Assembly (NCBI GenBank): GCA_037178975.1
Contig: JASJZH010000006.1
Location: 2,976,001 to 3,040,000 of the forward strand
From: Oscheius tipulae
Taxonomy: Eukaryota; Nematoda; Chromadorea; Rhabditida; Rhabditidae
Reading direction: 5' to 3'
Length of the DNA stretch: 64,000 bases
Within the stretch, counting starts at the first letter, position 1, and every line of letters begins with the position of its first letter. Below the pieces are notes generated by a model, which was given only the letters and a program-made list of their open reading frames with translations, had not been told where the DNA came from and did no database searches. This document shows positions 36,520-48,504 of this stretch, piece by piece. The position numbers and the translations under genes were made by a program.

Positions 36520-38096
36520 TCAAACAAAGGCCGGCTCCGGAGCAGAGCTGCAACAGGAGCTTGTCTTGTTGCTCTTTTGTTCGTATCCAACGACGCCGTC
36601 AATGTGGAAAGCGGAAGCGTATTCCTAAACATTTAGGATTCGGTTGAGTTGCTCACAATTACGCCTACCTGTTGATCGTCCGAATCGTCAGAATTCATGT
36701 TGGCAGCGGAGGCTCGTTCTCTCATAGCGGCTGCTAAAGTGTGAAAAGCATCCTCACAGTTAATGCCTAAAGAGTGCCTTGAAAATGCTGTGAAAAAGAT
36801 GCCAACCTGTTTTTGCTGAGACCTCATACAATGATACTCCTAGTTTTGATGCCAGTTTCTCGGCACGATCGAAATCCACCTAAAAGTTTCCTACTACATT
36901 TTGAAACACTGATTAGGAGCCAATATTGCTGCGTTTCAAAATTTCAAGAAGTGAGTCATGATGTTTTGACGGCAACACTAGCGCAAATGACTTTGTCGGT
37001 AGCGTTCTTTTACTGACCCTCCTATGGGTGCCCTTTACTGAAGGAAGCGCAGGGATCTATGGTTTGACCGCAAGAGCCCATTATTGATCCTAAGAGGTGC
37101 ATTTTAGGTTTTTCTTGCGGCTATTGCCCCTCATTAAAATCCAAAGCAGTCTCTCAAGAGGAATGACCGCCCAAACACACACTTGAATGGAAAAGCAGCC
37201 GCTTGCGTCTGAAGAGACGGTACTGGCGCTCATCTTCTGCCTGATATTTCGTTTCAATTGACGGGTGTGGTCAAACATGGGCATTGGTGCGCAAGACGGA
37301 ACAGCGACCGCCATTCTGTTCGGCGCTGGATCGTACAATTGATCGGCTCAAAGAGACAAACACGCGGCACATGCACTAGCAGAGGATAATTGTTCGGGCA
37401 GCTTCATGACTCTACGTTGTTTGCCGTAATAACCGACCGATTCAATTAACTTTTTGAGTATAAACGTTCCCATGGCGTGTCAAAATGACCTTATGATAGG
37501 CATCGCGCGGGCAGTCCCCATGCCTACCTACTAATCACGTCCTAGCGACTGTATGAATCAAAATATCAATAGAGACATACCTTCTTAGTGTCTTCTAGGT
37601 CCGCCTTATTACCAACAATCATGAGGACTGCATTAGGAGGAGCATTCTGTTTGATCTCCTTCAACCAATAGTGTTCCAGATTCTCGAATGACTTCTCGTT
37701 TGTCATGTCGTAGACGCACATGACACCATGCGCGGAATGGTAATAAGAATTGTAGATGGTCCTATACCGTTCCATTCCAGCTGTGTCCCAGAGTTCTAAC
37801 CGGATCTGTAAAACATTTGGGTAAAGATTAGATGTTGGAAGGCTAACCTTGTCTCGGCCGACTTTGATAGTCTTCAGCTTGAAATCAACTCCCAATGTGC
37901 TTATGTGATCCAAACGGAAGGAGTTTTCGGCAAAACGCAGCAGGATACATGATTTGCCACAGTTATGGTCGCCAACAACAACTATCTAAAATTATAGGTT
38001 GCAAGAAAACAAAAGGGGCATGTTAATACTGGAAACGTGGAATTTCACATCGAATGTAGTGGGAAAACTTACTTTAAACAAATGATTGTAGCTCAT
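36520..38096 (-). CDS. Divergent Rab-family small GTPase with Met at the catalytic Gln position
   Basis: Start at 38096 gives MSYNHLFK, spliced to IVVVGDHNCGKSCILLRFAE (P-loop GDHNCGKS). Switch I is HISTLGVDFKLKTI. Switch II reads LELWDTAGMERYRTIYNSYY, so the usual DTAGQE is DTAGME. The NKAD and SAK nucleotide motifs are present (IVGNKADLED and YEVSAKTGINCEDAF). The C-terminal exon gives SNKTSSCCSSAPEPAFV, TGA at 36520-36522. The double cysteine fits Rab prenylation, but nine residues follow it, which is unusual; another splice form (about 36640, ending VIVSNSTES) lacks it. The Gln-to-Met change should reduce GTP hydrolysis. Closest by eye are the Rab8/Rab3/Rab1 groups, but the protein is divergent. 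An intron of about 690 bases lies between the NKAD and SAK exons. Confidence 0.85.
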
Positions 38097-38413
38097 TGCT
38101 GCGCATGGAGGGTTGTGGCGCGCAGAGTGGGCGGGGCCATGATTCATATATGTACACAGGACGACCACAAAGGTCGCGCCTCAATTATTGGTTGCTCATG
38201 GAGATTTACAGGTCCAGATAACACCTTTAGCTTATCTTAATTGTCTGACCTTCTTGTCAGCAAACAATTGCAATTACAAACGTTTATTAGAGTCTAGTCT
38301 GGAATTCTCTGAAAAATCACTGGAAAAGATATGGACAGTATTCACAGCAAAGATCTACATACAGTATGGCAAAAAGATATATGTCAGATATACTTGGGAT
38401 GGCGTATTAGAGA
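38097..38413. other. Region between the Rab start and HID-1 stop
   Basis: About 320 bases between two minus-strand genes. It should hold the HID-1 3' UTR and Rab promoter. No coding sequence seen. Confidence 0.4.
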
Positions 38414-41243
38414 TTATATTTTAGTTATTTCGAAGAGCTTCACTTGGGTGTCGAACCAGATAGGTGGACTGACATTTCTAAAACCATAGTTTCCTTTATA
38501 ACTGTTGGATCTAACCTGAGGTAGATGATTCCCCACATATATGTCCTGAACCAATGATTTGTGCCAGCATTTGCTTGATACTTCCGAATGAGAATAGGGT
38601 GTGGGACTGGTAGAAGACCGACAAGTGTTCCATGTTGCAAAAACTTTAAAATCTCGCTCTCATCTGTTAGACCTCTGAAGGAGTGCTGGATTAGTGTGAA
38701 ACAGGTGAACTCACTTGTCAATACAAATTTTCTCTACTTGTGGAACAAGAACTTGCAAGAGCCTCATGATGGTTTGAAGAGGTAACTTTGCTTTCCATTG
38801 TTCAGCCCATTCAGCAGTCGCTATCCATTCTAAGTTTCAAATATACAATTAAGAAATCCTATCACAATACCTTCACCAACGGCGTTGGTACCTTCGAAGC
38901 CAACACCAGCATCAGTCATTGATGAGACCTGGGGCGTCGCTGCCAATCCAGCGGTTGCTCCACTTGTTGTTGGAAGCTGTGGTGGCAAGGAGGTTGTAGG
39001 ACTTTTCAACTGATCCACCATCTCCTCTCTCGCTACGACAAAACAATAGAAGATAAAAACGAAATCTTACCTTTTCCCTTTCTTCCACTTAGAGTTTTTG
39101 CAATAGACGCGCTATCCACGGGCAGATTAGCCAGCTGGTAGAAAACCTGACGTTTTCGGATAATGGTATAGATGAGATTGGAATTGCCTGAAGTTGGGCA
39201 TGTTATTAAACAGCGAGAAAGGTTGTTACCGTCAAACTGGTATTGGATAATGTTGTTGAAGACCTCGAGCAAGAAAAACACAAGATGATGGTTTGTGGGT
39301 GAAGAGAACAGGAACCACGGGGTAGAGAAGGCTTCCACCAAGTGAAGAAGTTTGTTAGCAGCTACCATGGATATGGATTTCAGATAAGGAGAGACTGAAA
39401 AGCCTTCAATGACGAAAAACCTCAAGTGCTAACCGTTGACTATGATTGTAAGAAGACAATCAAAAAGTGACTGTAGTCTGTGGTTTCCGGTGGTAATAAG
39501 TTTATGAAACACCTGAAATTGGTAATGTAACACAAAGTTGTTAAATCTTACCATAATGAGGAGATCAGCATGTGTACCAGTGAAAGATTGTACGTCGATT
39601 TGTGCTTTGCCAGTATACGGCTTGTTCAAACGAACACCGAAGTTTCTTTCTCCGCTGAGTAGCAGAATCAGGAACACTCCCATATGAATCAGACCAACGC
39701 GACCTGCATCAATAAACTAGGCTAATAGAAAGGAAGGAAGACCAACCTCCGTCATTACGAGCATCAGCAATATGATATAAAATCGGGACGAGAATTTCGA
39801 GAACATCGGAGGTCTTGAGAACATAAAACATGAATTTCTAAACACAATTAGATACTGAAAATAAAACAAGTTTACCTGGTTGACTTCGCAAAACTTCCAT
39901 AGCAGAACTAGAAGCTCTTGATGGAAATTGATCTTTTTAGTTGCATTGGGTAGATATGACGAGGATAAGGGGTTAGACAGAAGTCTGGTAATACCCTGAA
40001 CCATAAATGTTAAAATATGGACGAATACTTACTTTAAGCATAAAGTCAAAATCTTCTTCTCTATGGATCCGGCTCAAATAGTTTACAAAATAGTTGTCTG
40101 CATAGCCACTCTCGTCTGTTGACGGCTGGCTATCCCTGTCCAAGCAGACAATGAGTACCTAAAATGAAAAGTTCGTGACAATAAAATAATGGATCTACCT
40201 GCAGAGCAATCTCTACCAACGGCTCTCGACTGTCATTGAACAGTAGATAGTTGTATGGTAAGCCCATCCCTACTGGATCATATGCACAGACAATGTTCAA
40301 GAGAGAGGTGAAAAGAGGTAAAACATGCTTGTTTTCTCCAGAAGTGAACCGCGCAATCCATCTTAGTCGGTGCTCGTCTAAAATAATGAAAATGAAACAC
40401 TGTGTATTAAGCATCGATACCGGTAACTGGTGCATAGATAACCTCCGAAAAACAGGTTATTAGCAGTTTCAGAATCTCCGTCCTATTCTGATCGTATTGA
40501 GCATTTTGGACTGGCTTTGTCCCATAGCCCACACCAGCTTCCCAGATATACTCGCAAGAGTCGATTGAAGATAAATCGTCAACCTTTTCCTTAAACTCAA
40601 AAATGTTATGTTCATAGACAAACACTTACTGATGCTGCAGACTGTCCTGATACGGTGAAGGAAGGACAGAAAAGAAGATCAGAAAGCACACCAAGAAGCA
40701 AACTAGCCAATGGAACAGTATTGTCCCCCTAAGAGGAAAGATGAAAAAGAAACAGAGCTGAATACCTGAGGTATAGGCGACCAGAAATAGCCTCTCCACT
40801 CGGCGTCTTCGAACATGAACGGCAGAAGTCTTGTCAGAAGTCGAATGTAGTTGATAACCTATAGAAGCAGTGACAACATAGAATAAGATACAAACCTTAA
40901 AAGGAACGAGTGTCGATGGATTATCACGAGCATTGGCTAACTTTTCATAAGTTTTATAGCACAACGTCGCCAGATTCTTTGGAGACTCATCTCTGAAAAT
41001 TGGAATAAGTCCAACCTCTCTGGTCTTACCTCAGTTTCCTTATATCGTCTCCAGGAATCAAGCCAAAGACTTCGGTGGCAGTCTTACTGTTGTCGGGGGT
41101 CCAAAATTGGTCCCAAAACGCATCGTCCTCCTATATGTACATTTATGAACACTGTAAACAAAATGAATCACCTTCTTTGATGCTTTGCTGGTCAAATCCA
41201 AAACCGCGTCTCGGAAATTGATTTTGCTGCCTTGTTGACCCAT
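38414..41243 (-). CDS. hid-1: HID-1 homologue, dense-core vesicle sorting factor
   Basis: Start at 41243 gives MGQQGSKINFRDAVLDLTSK; the Met-Gly start suits N-myristoylation, as in known HID-1. Characteristic blocks follow in order: DDAFWDQFW; SPKNLATLCYKTYEKL; DSCEYIWEAGVGYGTKPVQN; HVLPLFTSLLNIVCAYDPVG; NYFVNYLSRIHREEDFDFML; FHQELLVLLWKFCEVNQ; LLLSGERNFGVRLNKPYTGK; FTGTHADLLIMV; NHHLVFFLLEVFNNIIQYQF. Near the end are GLTDESEILKFLQHGTLVGL and LPVPHPILIRKYQANAGTNH. The last exon ends WFDTQVKLFEITKI, TAA at 38414-38416. The family is conserved from worms to man, peripheral on the Golgi/TGN, and needed for neuropeptide vesicle biogenesis. Length (about 760 residues) matches the family. Confidence 0.93.
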
Positions 41244-41634
41244 TGTTCAAGATGTAGAATCTGAAAAGTTATTTAATTGATCAGCTGGTAAGCACTTGAA
41301 AACAAATTTACTCTTTGGAGCCTGGATTGTGCTCCATATTAAATGGCCGCGACGCAGCCGCCACACGAGACCCCGTTGACCGGGTCAACCTAAGGAACGA
41401 TTCAGATGGCCTCAATAACGCGCAAATAACCGATCGTATTAGCCAAATCTGTTCAATACGCGTTAGTTCTGCTTAAATACCTGCTTTTAAACTGTTTATT
41501 AACAGGAACAAAATGCATTTGGTAACAGTTTGGTATTTTTATAATACAAGTAAGTAATCGTGCTGCAATGAGAATACTGCAAAAGACCCAGAGTGAAAGA
41601 GAACAGTTTGTTCAAAAAATGACGATAAACGGCT
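41244..41634. other. Region between HID-1 start and lustrin gene stop
   Basis: About 390 bases between two minus-strand genes. It presumably holds the HID-1 promoter and the 3' UTR of the next gene. Nothing else is visible. Confidence 0.4.
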
Positions 41635-43195
41635 TCAGTTGTCAATGAAACGAAGCTTGGCTATGTCCTGCCGTTGCTCGTTGGTGAATGCGTCCATATC
41701 TGAACCAAGCGGTGATTGACATCTGTCTCAATTGAACACACCTGGTCGATAAAATCGGTCGTCATACGGCCATCCATTTCGTATTTGATGCATCAAGAAC
41801 CTTTGAGCCATTGCCTTTTTCTCCTGTAAACAAAAGTATCGTGAAAGTGGAAAGTAGTGAGCACCTCTCCATTCAACAACTCTGATGCTTTTCCACGGCT
41901 CAAAGAATGTGAAGGGGCGAAATCTGTATCGATATTGTGAGTTCTGATGGCGTGGGCTCGTGCCTGAAATGTTTTGGGGTCAACTTCAATACTATTCCTG
42001 TACCCTCGGTGTCGTGGTTGGTTCCTCAGTTGTTGTGAAAACCACAAGAGGCTCTGCTGTTTCTGATTCTGTTATAGCTGGAACTGTTACTTCTTCCACA
42101 GAAAGTAGAGTAGGCAAAGGAGGTTGTGTACTTCTACTAGGAGAAACAGCTACAGCTATGGGTAGAGCATTCACTCGTGATTTATGACCAAGGTTTTCAC
42201 CACTAGCCAAAATATTGGGTTTTCTTTCAACAGAGCCAGAAACTGGAAAAAAAAAGTCATAGATGTCAAGAAATCAACAAACCTAAAGGTACGTTGACAA
42301 GCTGTCTAGGTCGTGTTTTCAACGGTGAAGAAGTCGTCTGTTCAGGTATAGGATCGAGTTTGTTCAAAGCATATTCAAGCCTCTCGCAGCAAATCGGACC
42401 ACCAGCGCCACCGTGGCAGAACTGATTGAACTGAAAATGAAATTTCTCGTATAACAGCCCTCAGCCTACACCAGTACATCTCGTTTCGGATGTGCATTTT
42501 TTCGAGTTTCCATAATGATCCAGAATTCCAATTGTTCCTTCGGGGCAATCTGTATAGAAAAGAGTTGCAAGATGCAATTTCATTACCGTGTTCTGATTCT
42601 GTTTCCGACTGAGCTGTCGTAGTTTTCATCTTCCTTCTTTTAAGTACCTTTCTCACGGAAGAAACAGACATTATTTCCGCACTAGCTTGTACAGGTGGTG
42701 CTTTCTCACAGCAAATGAACGCCAGACCCACATCCGTACAGAACATTGTATCCTATACAAATGGTTACAGATCTCTAAAAGAATCAAACCTGAGGACACT
42801 GTCTGGTTCTAGGACTACACTTCAGCGGCAAACCGTGAGAGTCAAGTACTGTCAGAGACGCCTTTGGACATGAGGGCAAGTTATCGGGATTCGGTTCGTT
42901 GCTCGGACAACACATGTCTTAAACAAGCAATTGTTTCAGAAACCGATTTCTACCTACAGTTCATGCCGGAAAAGTAGCAAGTGTGGGAAGGACCACATGC
43001 TGACGTCTCGGAGAAAGGCAGACATTGAAGTAGACTACCATCTTCGTTGATTAGAGCTTCCTGATTGTTGGGGCATGTTGGGTGTCTTGCTTAAATGACT
43101 CCATTCCAAGTTGTAGCGAGTTGCGGCTTTTCGAAGGACCAAAACCAACCTTGGGAAAGTGGCAAGATGAATAAAAAGAGAAGTGCGGTAATCAT
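41635..43195 (-). CDS. Secreted protein with lustrin-type cysteine-rich repeats
   Basis: Start at 43195 gives a signal peptide (MITALLFLFILPLSQARHP). At least three lustrin-type units follow, each with the pattern C...G......C.......C..........CC. The first runs from TCPNNQEALINEDGSLLQC to ACGPSHTCYFSGMNC and a CC pair; the second from SCPKASLTVLDSHGLPLKC to MFCTDVGLAFICCEK; the third from CPEGTIGILDHYGNSKKC to FNQFCHGGAGGPICCE. A threonine/serine-rich region (near 42020-42180, TTEEPTTTP) precedes a short conserved-looking C-terminus (MHQIRNGWPYDDRFYRPD) and TGA at 41635-41637. Such repeats are common in nematode secreted proteins and resemble protease-inhibitor folds; function is unknown. 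It is head-to-head with the CX-module gene. Confidence 0.7.
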
Positions 43196-43509
43196 CGACG
43201 ACTCTTGTGAGTATCCGACTGGCCTAGATCTACTGCGCCGACTAACCCAATGTCCCCCTATCAGACCCAAGGACGCAACGTACTTTCTCTTCTCGAGGCA
43301 TCGTTAAGTATTATCCATCAAAAATGACATCGGAATTTGCGTAATCCGCTGCCACCTTCTCCTTTATATTTGTATACGTTGATTCCACTCTTGGGTAGTA
43401 AATGGCTCAGTACCCTTTGAATGTCCACGGTGCTTCACATCGCGGTGTGACCAGATACCTGAGGGTCCCCTGGTCAGCCATCGATTTGTTTGCTCTATTC
43501 GGATGACAC
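43196..43509. other. Shared divergent promoter region
   Basis: About 310 bases separate the start codons of the lustrin-repeat gene and the CX-module gene, transcribed away from each other, so both promoters likely share it. No specific element is recognised. Confidence 0.4.
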
Positions 43510-44206
43510 ATGCGGTGTCTTGCCTTTTTCATCTTTGCTTATACTGTTATTGCTTCTTTTCATGAAGAAGAACTCTATGGTCCACTAGGACCTCCAAGTA
43601 CTCCTAGGCCCAATCGACCGCAACAAACCAGGTTTGTGAAGGAAAATGCATAACTTATTGGTTCAGATCTTTGTCGGGAACAATCGCGACCGACGGGAAC
43701 TACGCCTACAATGACGAATTGTTCGAAATTATGACTCTCTGGCTCTTGAAAGGGTTTGCCATATTTAAAATCAAGCAGTACAACGATCGAGTCTATCTGG
43801 ATCGAACAAGGAGAAGTTACTGGTACGGAGACAGATATTTCAGATTGGTAAGAGAACAATCGGTTTTTGAATACTGCTTTAGGATAATTTGTACTATCTG
43901 GATACCCGAGACACATGTGCTTACCGAATGAACGAAACCCAAAGAAAGAACATTTACTACGAGGACGATACACCGATTTTCGACATTTTCTATCAGTTAG
44001 AGGCTGTTAAAACTTCAATAAAGCCAGTGTTCAGATGTCAGCGCTACGTTGAATTCTGCTGCGGCTTGGATTGTTGCAAATATACCGACATGGGGAGAAC
44101 AAGAGGGGAACGAAAACCTCCTCGTACCCCGTGGGACATATCACCAAACACCAATATCATTATTCCTTTCATTGTCATCATCAGCACATATATATTCTTT
44201 GTATAA
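43510..44206 (+). CDS. CX-module secreted or GPI-anchored protein
   Basis: Start at 43510 gives a signal peptide (MRCLAFFIFAYTVIASFHEE) and a proline-rich stretch (LYGPLGPPSTPRPNRPQQ). After a 36-base intron the protein continues YNDELFEIMTLWLLKGFAIF and RRSYWYGDRYFR. The CX module follows: DTCAYRMNETQRKNIYYEDD, PIFDIFYQ, then CQRYVEFCCGLDCC, joined best by removing a 39-base intron (about 43995-44033). The C-terminus is hydrophobic (NIIIPFIVIISTYIFFV), TAA at 44204-44206, suiting a GPI anchor or tail anchor. The CX module is a nematode-specific extracellular domain with unknown function. Confidence 0.65.
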
Positions 44207-44359
44207 AAGTGATTTTTCTCTTCCTATCAATGCTATTTCCTTTGGACTCTGTTTACCGGTGTCCAGTGGGCGGGGCGGAGTCTGAAATTCACTGAGTACG
44301 CGCAATAGGAGCTGTTCTTTCAGTTCAATTTTGGTTCGCCATAGTTGAATTTCGTCAAA

Positions 44360-46011
44360 ATGTGTGACGGCCAGTTCGCGAATCAGCTGGGGAAGCTTCA
44401 CAAATTCCGTGTTCACACTGGAAACATCAACACTTACGTCGAACTGAAGCTGAAAAGATATAAGGTGTGTTAACTTTAATAAAATCCACATGCTTGTGTC
44501 ATTTTCCAAGTTTTATACATTCCAATGTTGAAAGTACTTATTACTTCAGGATTCGGCTGAAGAACTATCGGCCTGTCTCGACATCCAACTCCAAGCTGAC
44601 CCTCTAGGAAGTCAAGTGAAGTGGGCTCTGTAACGTTCTTTTTTTACCTTTATGTTTCAGTGTTAGCGAAGACGGAACTTTTCTTCTTTGTGACAACGCC
44701 CATATCGATCATTACGAGAGAGGAGACTTGAAAATTACACTCAAGGTTTGTCAGCTTGAAAACTATTTCGCACTACATTCTAGGTTTTCTTATCCACATG
44801 GAATCCAGAAGAGCTGCGAGAAAGTGTGGACTGTCTGATGTCGGAACTAAAAACCAAAAACATCGAGCTTCTAATCATCGCCACTCCTGAAGTGGAGTAT
44901 ATTGATGGAGAATCGGATAATGAAGAGCTCGCTCGATGGGTGAGATTGATCAAGGTACAGTTTTGACGATTCTTTTCCCATAATCTGCTTGTTTTGCATC
45001 TAAAAGTTCTTTTCTCAGCTGATGCGAGCAATCCTGGCTAGCATGACAATGACGTCAGTTATGCTGACAAAAGAAACCGCATGCTTACATTGCATTTCAG
45101 CCATTGTGGGAGTTCCTGACGACGCTTGTGGATAATGGAAAAGTGGCATCTTTGGGAATTGCAGAGGGAACCGTGACACAGCTTCGAGCTCTCATAGATG
45201 AGTACGATGTTCGACCAACAGTTGATCATCTAAGACATGACGGATGCTGTGCGGTAAGAAAAAGTACCTGTTTCTCTCAACACAACTTTGTTTAGGTTCC
45301 AACTGAATTGAAGGACTTTGCGGACCAACACTCAATTTCTCTTCTGACCCACAACGATCCTCACCCATTCCCGACAACCAACGTAAGAATTTCTTTTCTC
45401 GATTAGCTTGACATACGTATTGGTGCAATTCGTCTTTCATTTTTTGAATGGAGTTTACTAAATTGCCTGTGTGTAGAAGCAGTCCAACAAAGCAATAGTA
45501 TACCAAAACAAAATTAGTCTGACGCATAGTCTCAAACAGCTCCAAAAGTATCGACTCTATTGAGTTGTGCATATCGAGAATGCGAGAGAATAGCGAGTTC
45601 AAAAAATAATTATATAAACTCTAAAAATAGAGCGCCTTGTACCGTGAATAGTTGTCCTAGTTCTCACTCAAGCCAGCACCATTTCGTTCAACAGCTGCAG
45701 GCCATGAGGAACACTTGAACGAGGTGTTCTTCTATACCTGCAGAGAAAATCGCAATCCTAGACAGCTGCATTTAATGAGATCTTTGAAATATGGGTAAAC
45801 TTTTTCAGGTGTTCCACGATTTCTGTAACATCGGAGACAGCAATAACGATACACCCACGTGCGATCCGAGATTCAAAGCTACCTGGGCTGCAAGGTACCG
45901 ACATACTGTTTGAATTGACTTACGTTGTGTTTCAGATACACCGTATGGGTACGATGCCGATCCATCATGGCCTCGAAGGGCTATCTGGTCCAATTTGAAA
46001 GAAAAGAATAG
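44360..46011 (+). CDS. gclm: Glutamate-cysteine ligase modifier (regulatory) subunit
   Basis: Start at 44360 gives MCDGQFANQLGKLHKFRVHT. Exons then give ELSACLDIQLQADPLGSQVK, GTFLLCDNAHIDHYERGDLK, VFLSTWNPEELRESVDCLMS, IELLIIATPEVEY, PLWEFLTTLVDNGKVASLGI and RHDGCCAVPTELKDFADQHS, followed by the family hallmark ISLLTHNDPHPFP. The fold is an aldo-keto reductase-like barrel without oxidoreductase catalysis. The C-terminus is ARYTVWVRCRSIMASKGYLV then QFERKE, TAG at 46009-46011. This subunit raises the activity of the catalytic subunit in the first step of glutathione synthesis in the cytosol. One intron is longer (about 45385-45809); others are short. Confidence 0.88.
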
Positions 46012-47159
46012 AGTACACTCAAAGTGACATCTCCTCGATGTGATATATGAATGATAATGTGATTTCGGTTCCCTGAGCTTGTGAATCTTTAGAATACTTG
46101 AGTGCCATACATATTTTGACATAGTTTATAGATTCGCATAAAAAATAAATTCTTTGACCCTTGCTTCTTTCTGATCAAACAGATGTTCGGAATTAGACTG
46201 CAAGTTTCATTTCGTTGGGATTGCTCCTTCACGCGACAACAAAGGTTAGAAAGCGGTAAGCCCTAGAATCAATTATTAAGGCCTTCCGTAAAAGTCGTAT
46301 AAACAAGCAGCAGCAGCTCTTCTTTTACCTAGAGCTTAGGTCGGTTTTAAACAATGATTTAAACTTAGTGAGCCTTTATTTATGAAACTCGAATATGGAT
46401 GCATTGAATGCTGAATAGCATTTATCTCCTAAAAATAGGCTTTAATTTGTTGACAAAGACGCGTCTAGTTTGTAACTTAATCACAATTAATAATGAATGT
46501 TGCGTGATACCCTGCTCCATGTAAATTTGATCTCTAGTTCAGTATTGCTACCACCCGAAGACTCCGACTAGCTAATTAGTTTTTTCCTCTAGTTATTACG
46601 CACAGTAAAAGCTAGACTATTCAACCAAGAGAAGGGCGAGAGGTCGTCCAGAGGTTAGGATAATAAGAAAAGAATGATTTATTGAAAGTAGTGCCGCCGC
46701 GGGACCACTTGAGCACCAGCCGCATGTTCCATTAGCAACGTGCTTGTTATGCTGTCGATGCTTTTGTGCATGCACACATTTCTCAGGAAGATTAATAAAT
46801 GGGCGCGTCTCACGGCACGTACTTCTTACCAGAGATGCTTTAACACCTCTCCAAAGCAATTTTGTACCCTCTTTTCTTCCCTTTAAGAGGAGATCTTTGT
46901 AGCCGAAGACTCATGAATCACTTAACACAATTAACCCCCAGGGAAGCCGCCTCCAAGAAGCACTTTTGTGACAAAGAGCAAGGGCGCCGTGTCTTAAATC
47001 TTCCCAATCAACCTCGTCCAAATGTGTTTGGTTTGATTTCATTTGCGCCTCACACAAACGTCATTATCCAACACCAATACCCCTTGGTTTTTCTTTGCAA
47101 AATGTCACTTCTTCTTTTTTTTGTCAAAAGTTAATTTCAGAAGAGCTTAAGACCGGGAA
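46012..47159. other. Intergenic region of 1.15 kb
   Basis: Lies between two plus-strand genes. AATAAA-like signals near 46143 could serve the GCLM transcript. Open frames at 46617-46859 (minus) and 46862-47134 (plus) have no recognisable domain. No RNA gene is seen. Confidence 0.4.
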
Positions 47160-47994
47160 ATGCCATGTTGCGGCTGTCTACCCGGATGTCGAGTAAACCC
47201 ATTACTATTCATTTCTGGAGTGAGCTTTTGCTGTCTTTTGTTCGGATTGTGTATTGCTATTTATGACATCAATAACTACGGAAGTGGACTCTATTTGGTT
47301 AGTTTTTTCTCTTTCTCTGAACAGAGAGCTGTTTCAGGCACTTGTTTCAATTGTTACAGTCGTCGTTGCTTTAGCATTTTGTTTAGTTGGAACAGATGAA
47401 CAGGTGAGTATTGCATTCTATTACGCGGCTGTTTCTGAAAGTTTAATTACTGCTGAGAACACTGTTTATGTTTCCGACTTCATTTTAGTGATACCGCTGA
47501 CAAAAGTCAAAAAAGTGTTGGAATTATGTTTAGCCTAAAGATTCAGTTAGAATTAAGTGAGCATATAGTAACACTGCTTTCGTGTTTTTCGACAAAGTAA
47601 ATTTTTGGCAAGAACTAAAGAAACGATTTCAATAACCATCGTATTCTCTCATCTACAGTTACCTATAGGAAAGCAAAGCGTTGAGCATTCTTCAGGCCAC
47701 CAAACACAAGGTACATAGTTTTGTTTTCAGACTGAACCTACAGTAGCTAAGAAAGTCTGGTCGACTACAAGACAAACAATAAGGAAGTTTAAAAAAGAGC
47801 CTACACGAGTTAATGCGTGTGAAATTCGCATAGTTAATATCGACTTAGAAGCAGAAGCGGGTAGACCTTCAACGTCAAGTGAAAACGCAGTTTCATTGCA
47901 GGTTTGCATGGATTTTAGCAGTAATCAAAGACATTTCCAGTTACACAGAATATCAGAAGCAAACGAGTCGGATGAAGACGAAGTGTCTGTATAA
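47160..47994 (+). CDS. Unrecognised small protein with two membrane helices
   Basis: Four exons join in phase to about 142 residues. The N-terminus is cysteine-rich (MPCCGCLPGCRVNP), suggesting palmitoylation rather than a signal peptide. TM1 is LLFISGVSFCCLLFGLCIAI and TM2 is ALVSIVTVVVALAFCLVG, separated by a short loop (YDINNYGSGLYL). A basic, hydrophilic tail follows (KKVWSTTRQTIRKFKKEP, then a serine-rich acidic end ANESDEDEVSV), TAA at 47992-47994. The third intron (about 325 bases) could hide another exon with more helices. I do not recognise the family; a hairpin or incomplete tetraspan topology is possible. Confidence 0.5.
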
Positions 47995-48504
47995 AAATGT
48001 TATGCACTATGTGCCCTTTCAAATGAATATATTATCAACGAACCTTTTCGCGATCTAGGCCATGATCGTGTTAAAGCTACAATAAACGAGTCGTTGTAAC
48101 CGGATGGATCAAGGATTAAAGCAGTAGGTACTAGCGTACATACCGGTTTGCCAGTATGTGTCTTGAGACCAATTTTTGTCGGAAGCGGAATAGCTATTGC
48201 TATGTCTCTAGTGTAGCGTTTCAATATCTTAAAAAATAGTAAAAAAGAAATAATAAAACTCTGACGTAGGATACTCATCCAGAAGTGTATCGTACCTGAA
48301 GTTTCCATGTCTTGAAATGCTGCAGAGTTGTTAAGAACAGTATTCCCAATGGAGGAGTGGATATTCTTACCCTTGATATTAGGCTGCTCTCTACAAGTGC
48401 GCCATCGGGGATGTCACGCATGGGCAGCTCGAACTGGTGGATTCAGACCGTAGTGGGGATTACGAGCCACCTGCCGAGGCTTGTTCATTCCCACAGTGCC
48501 TGCC
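47995..48504. other. Region upstream of the first MAM-like gene
   Basis: About 510 bases between two plus-strand genes. A frame at 48312-48743 overlaps the start of the next gene but has no domain. Nothing else is seen. Confidence 0.35.
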
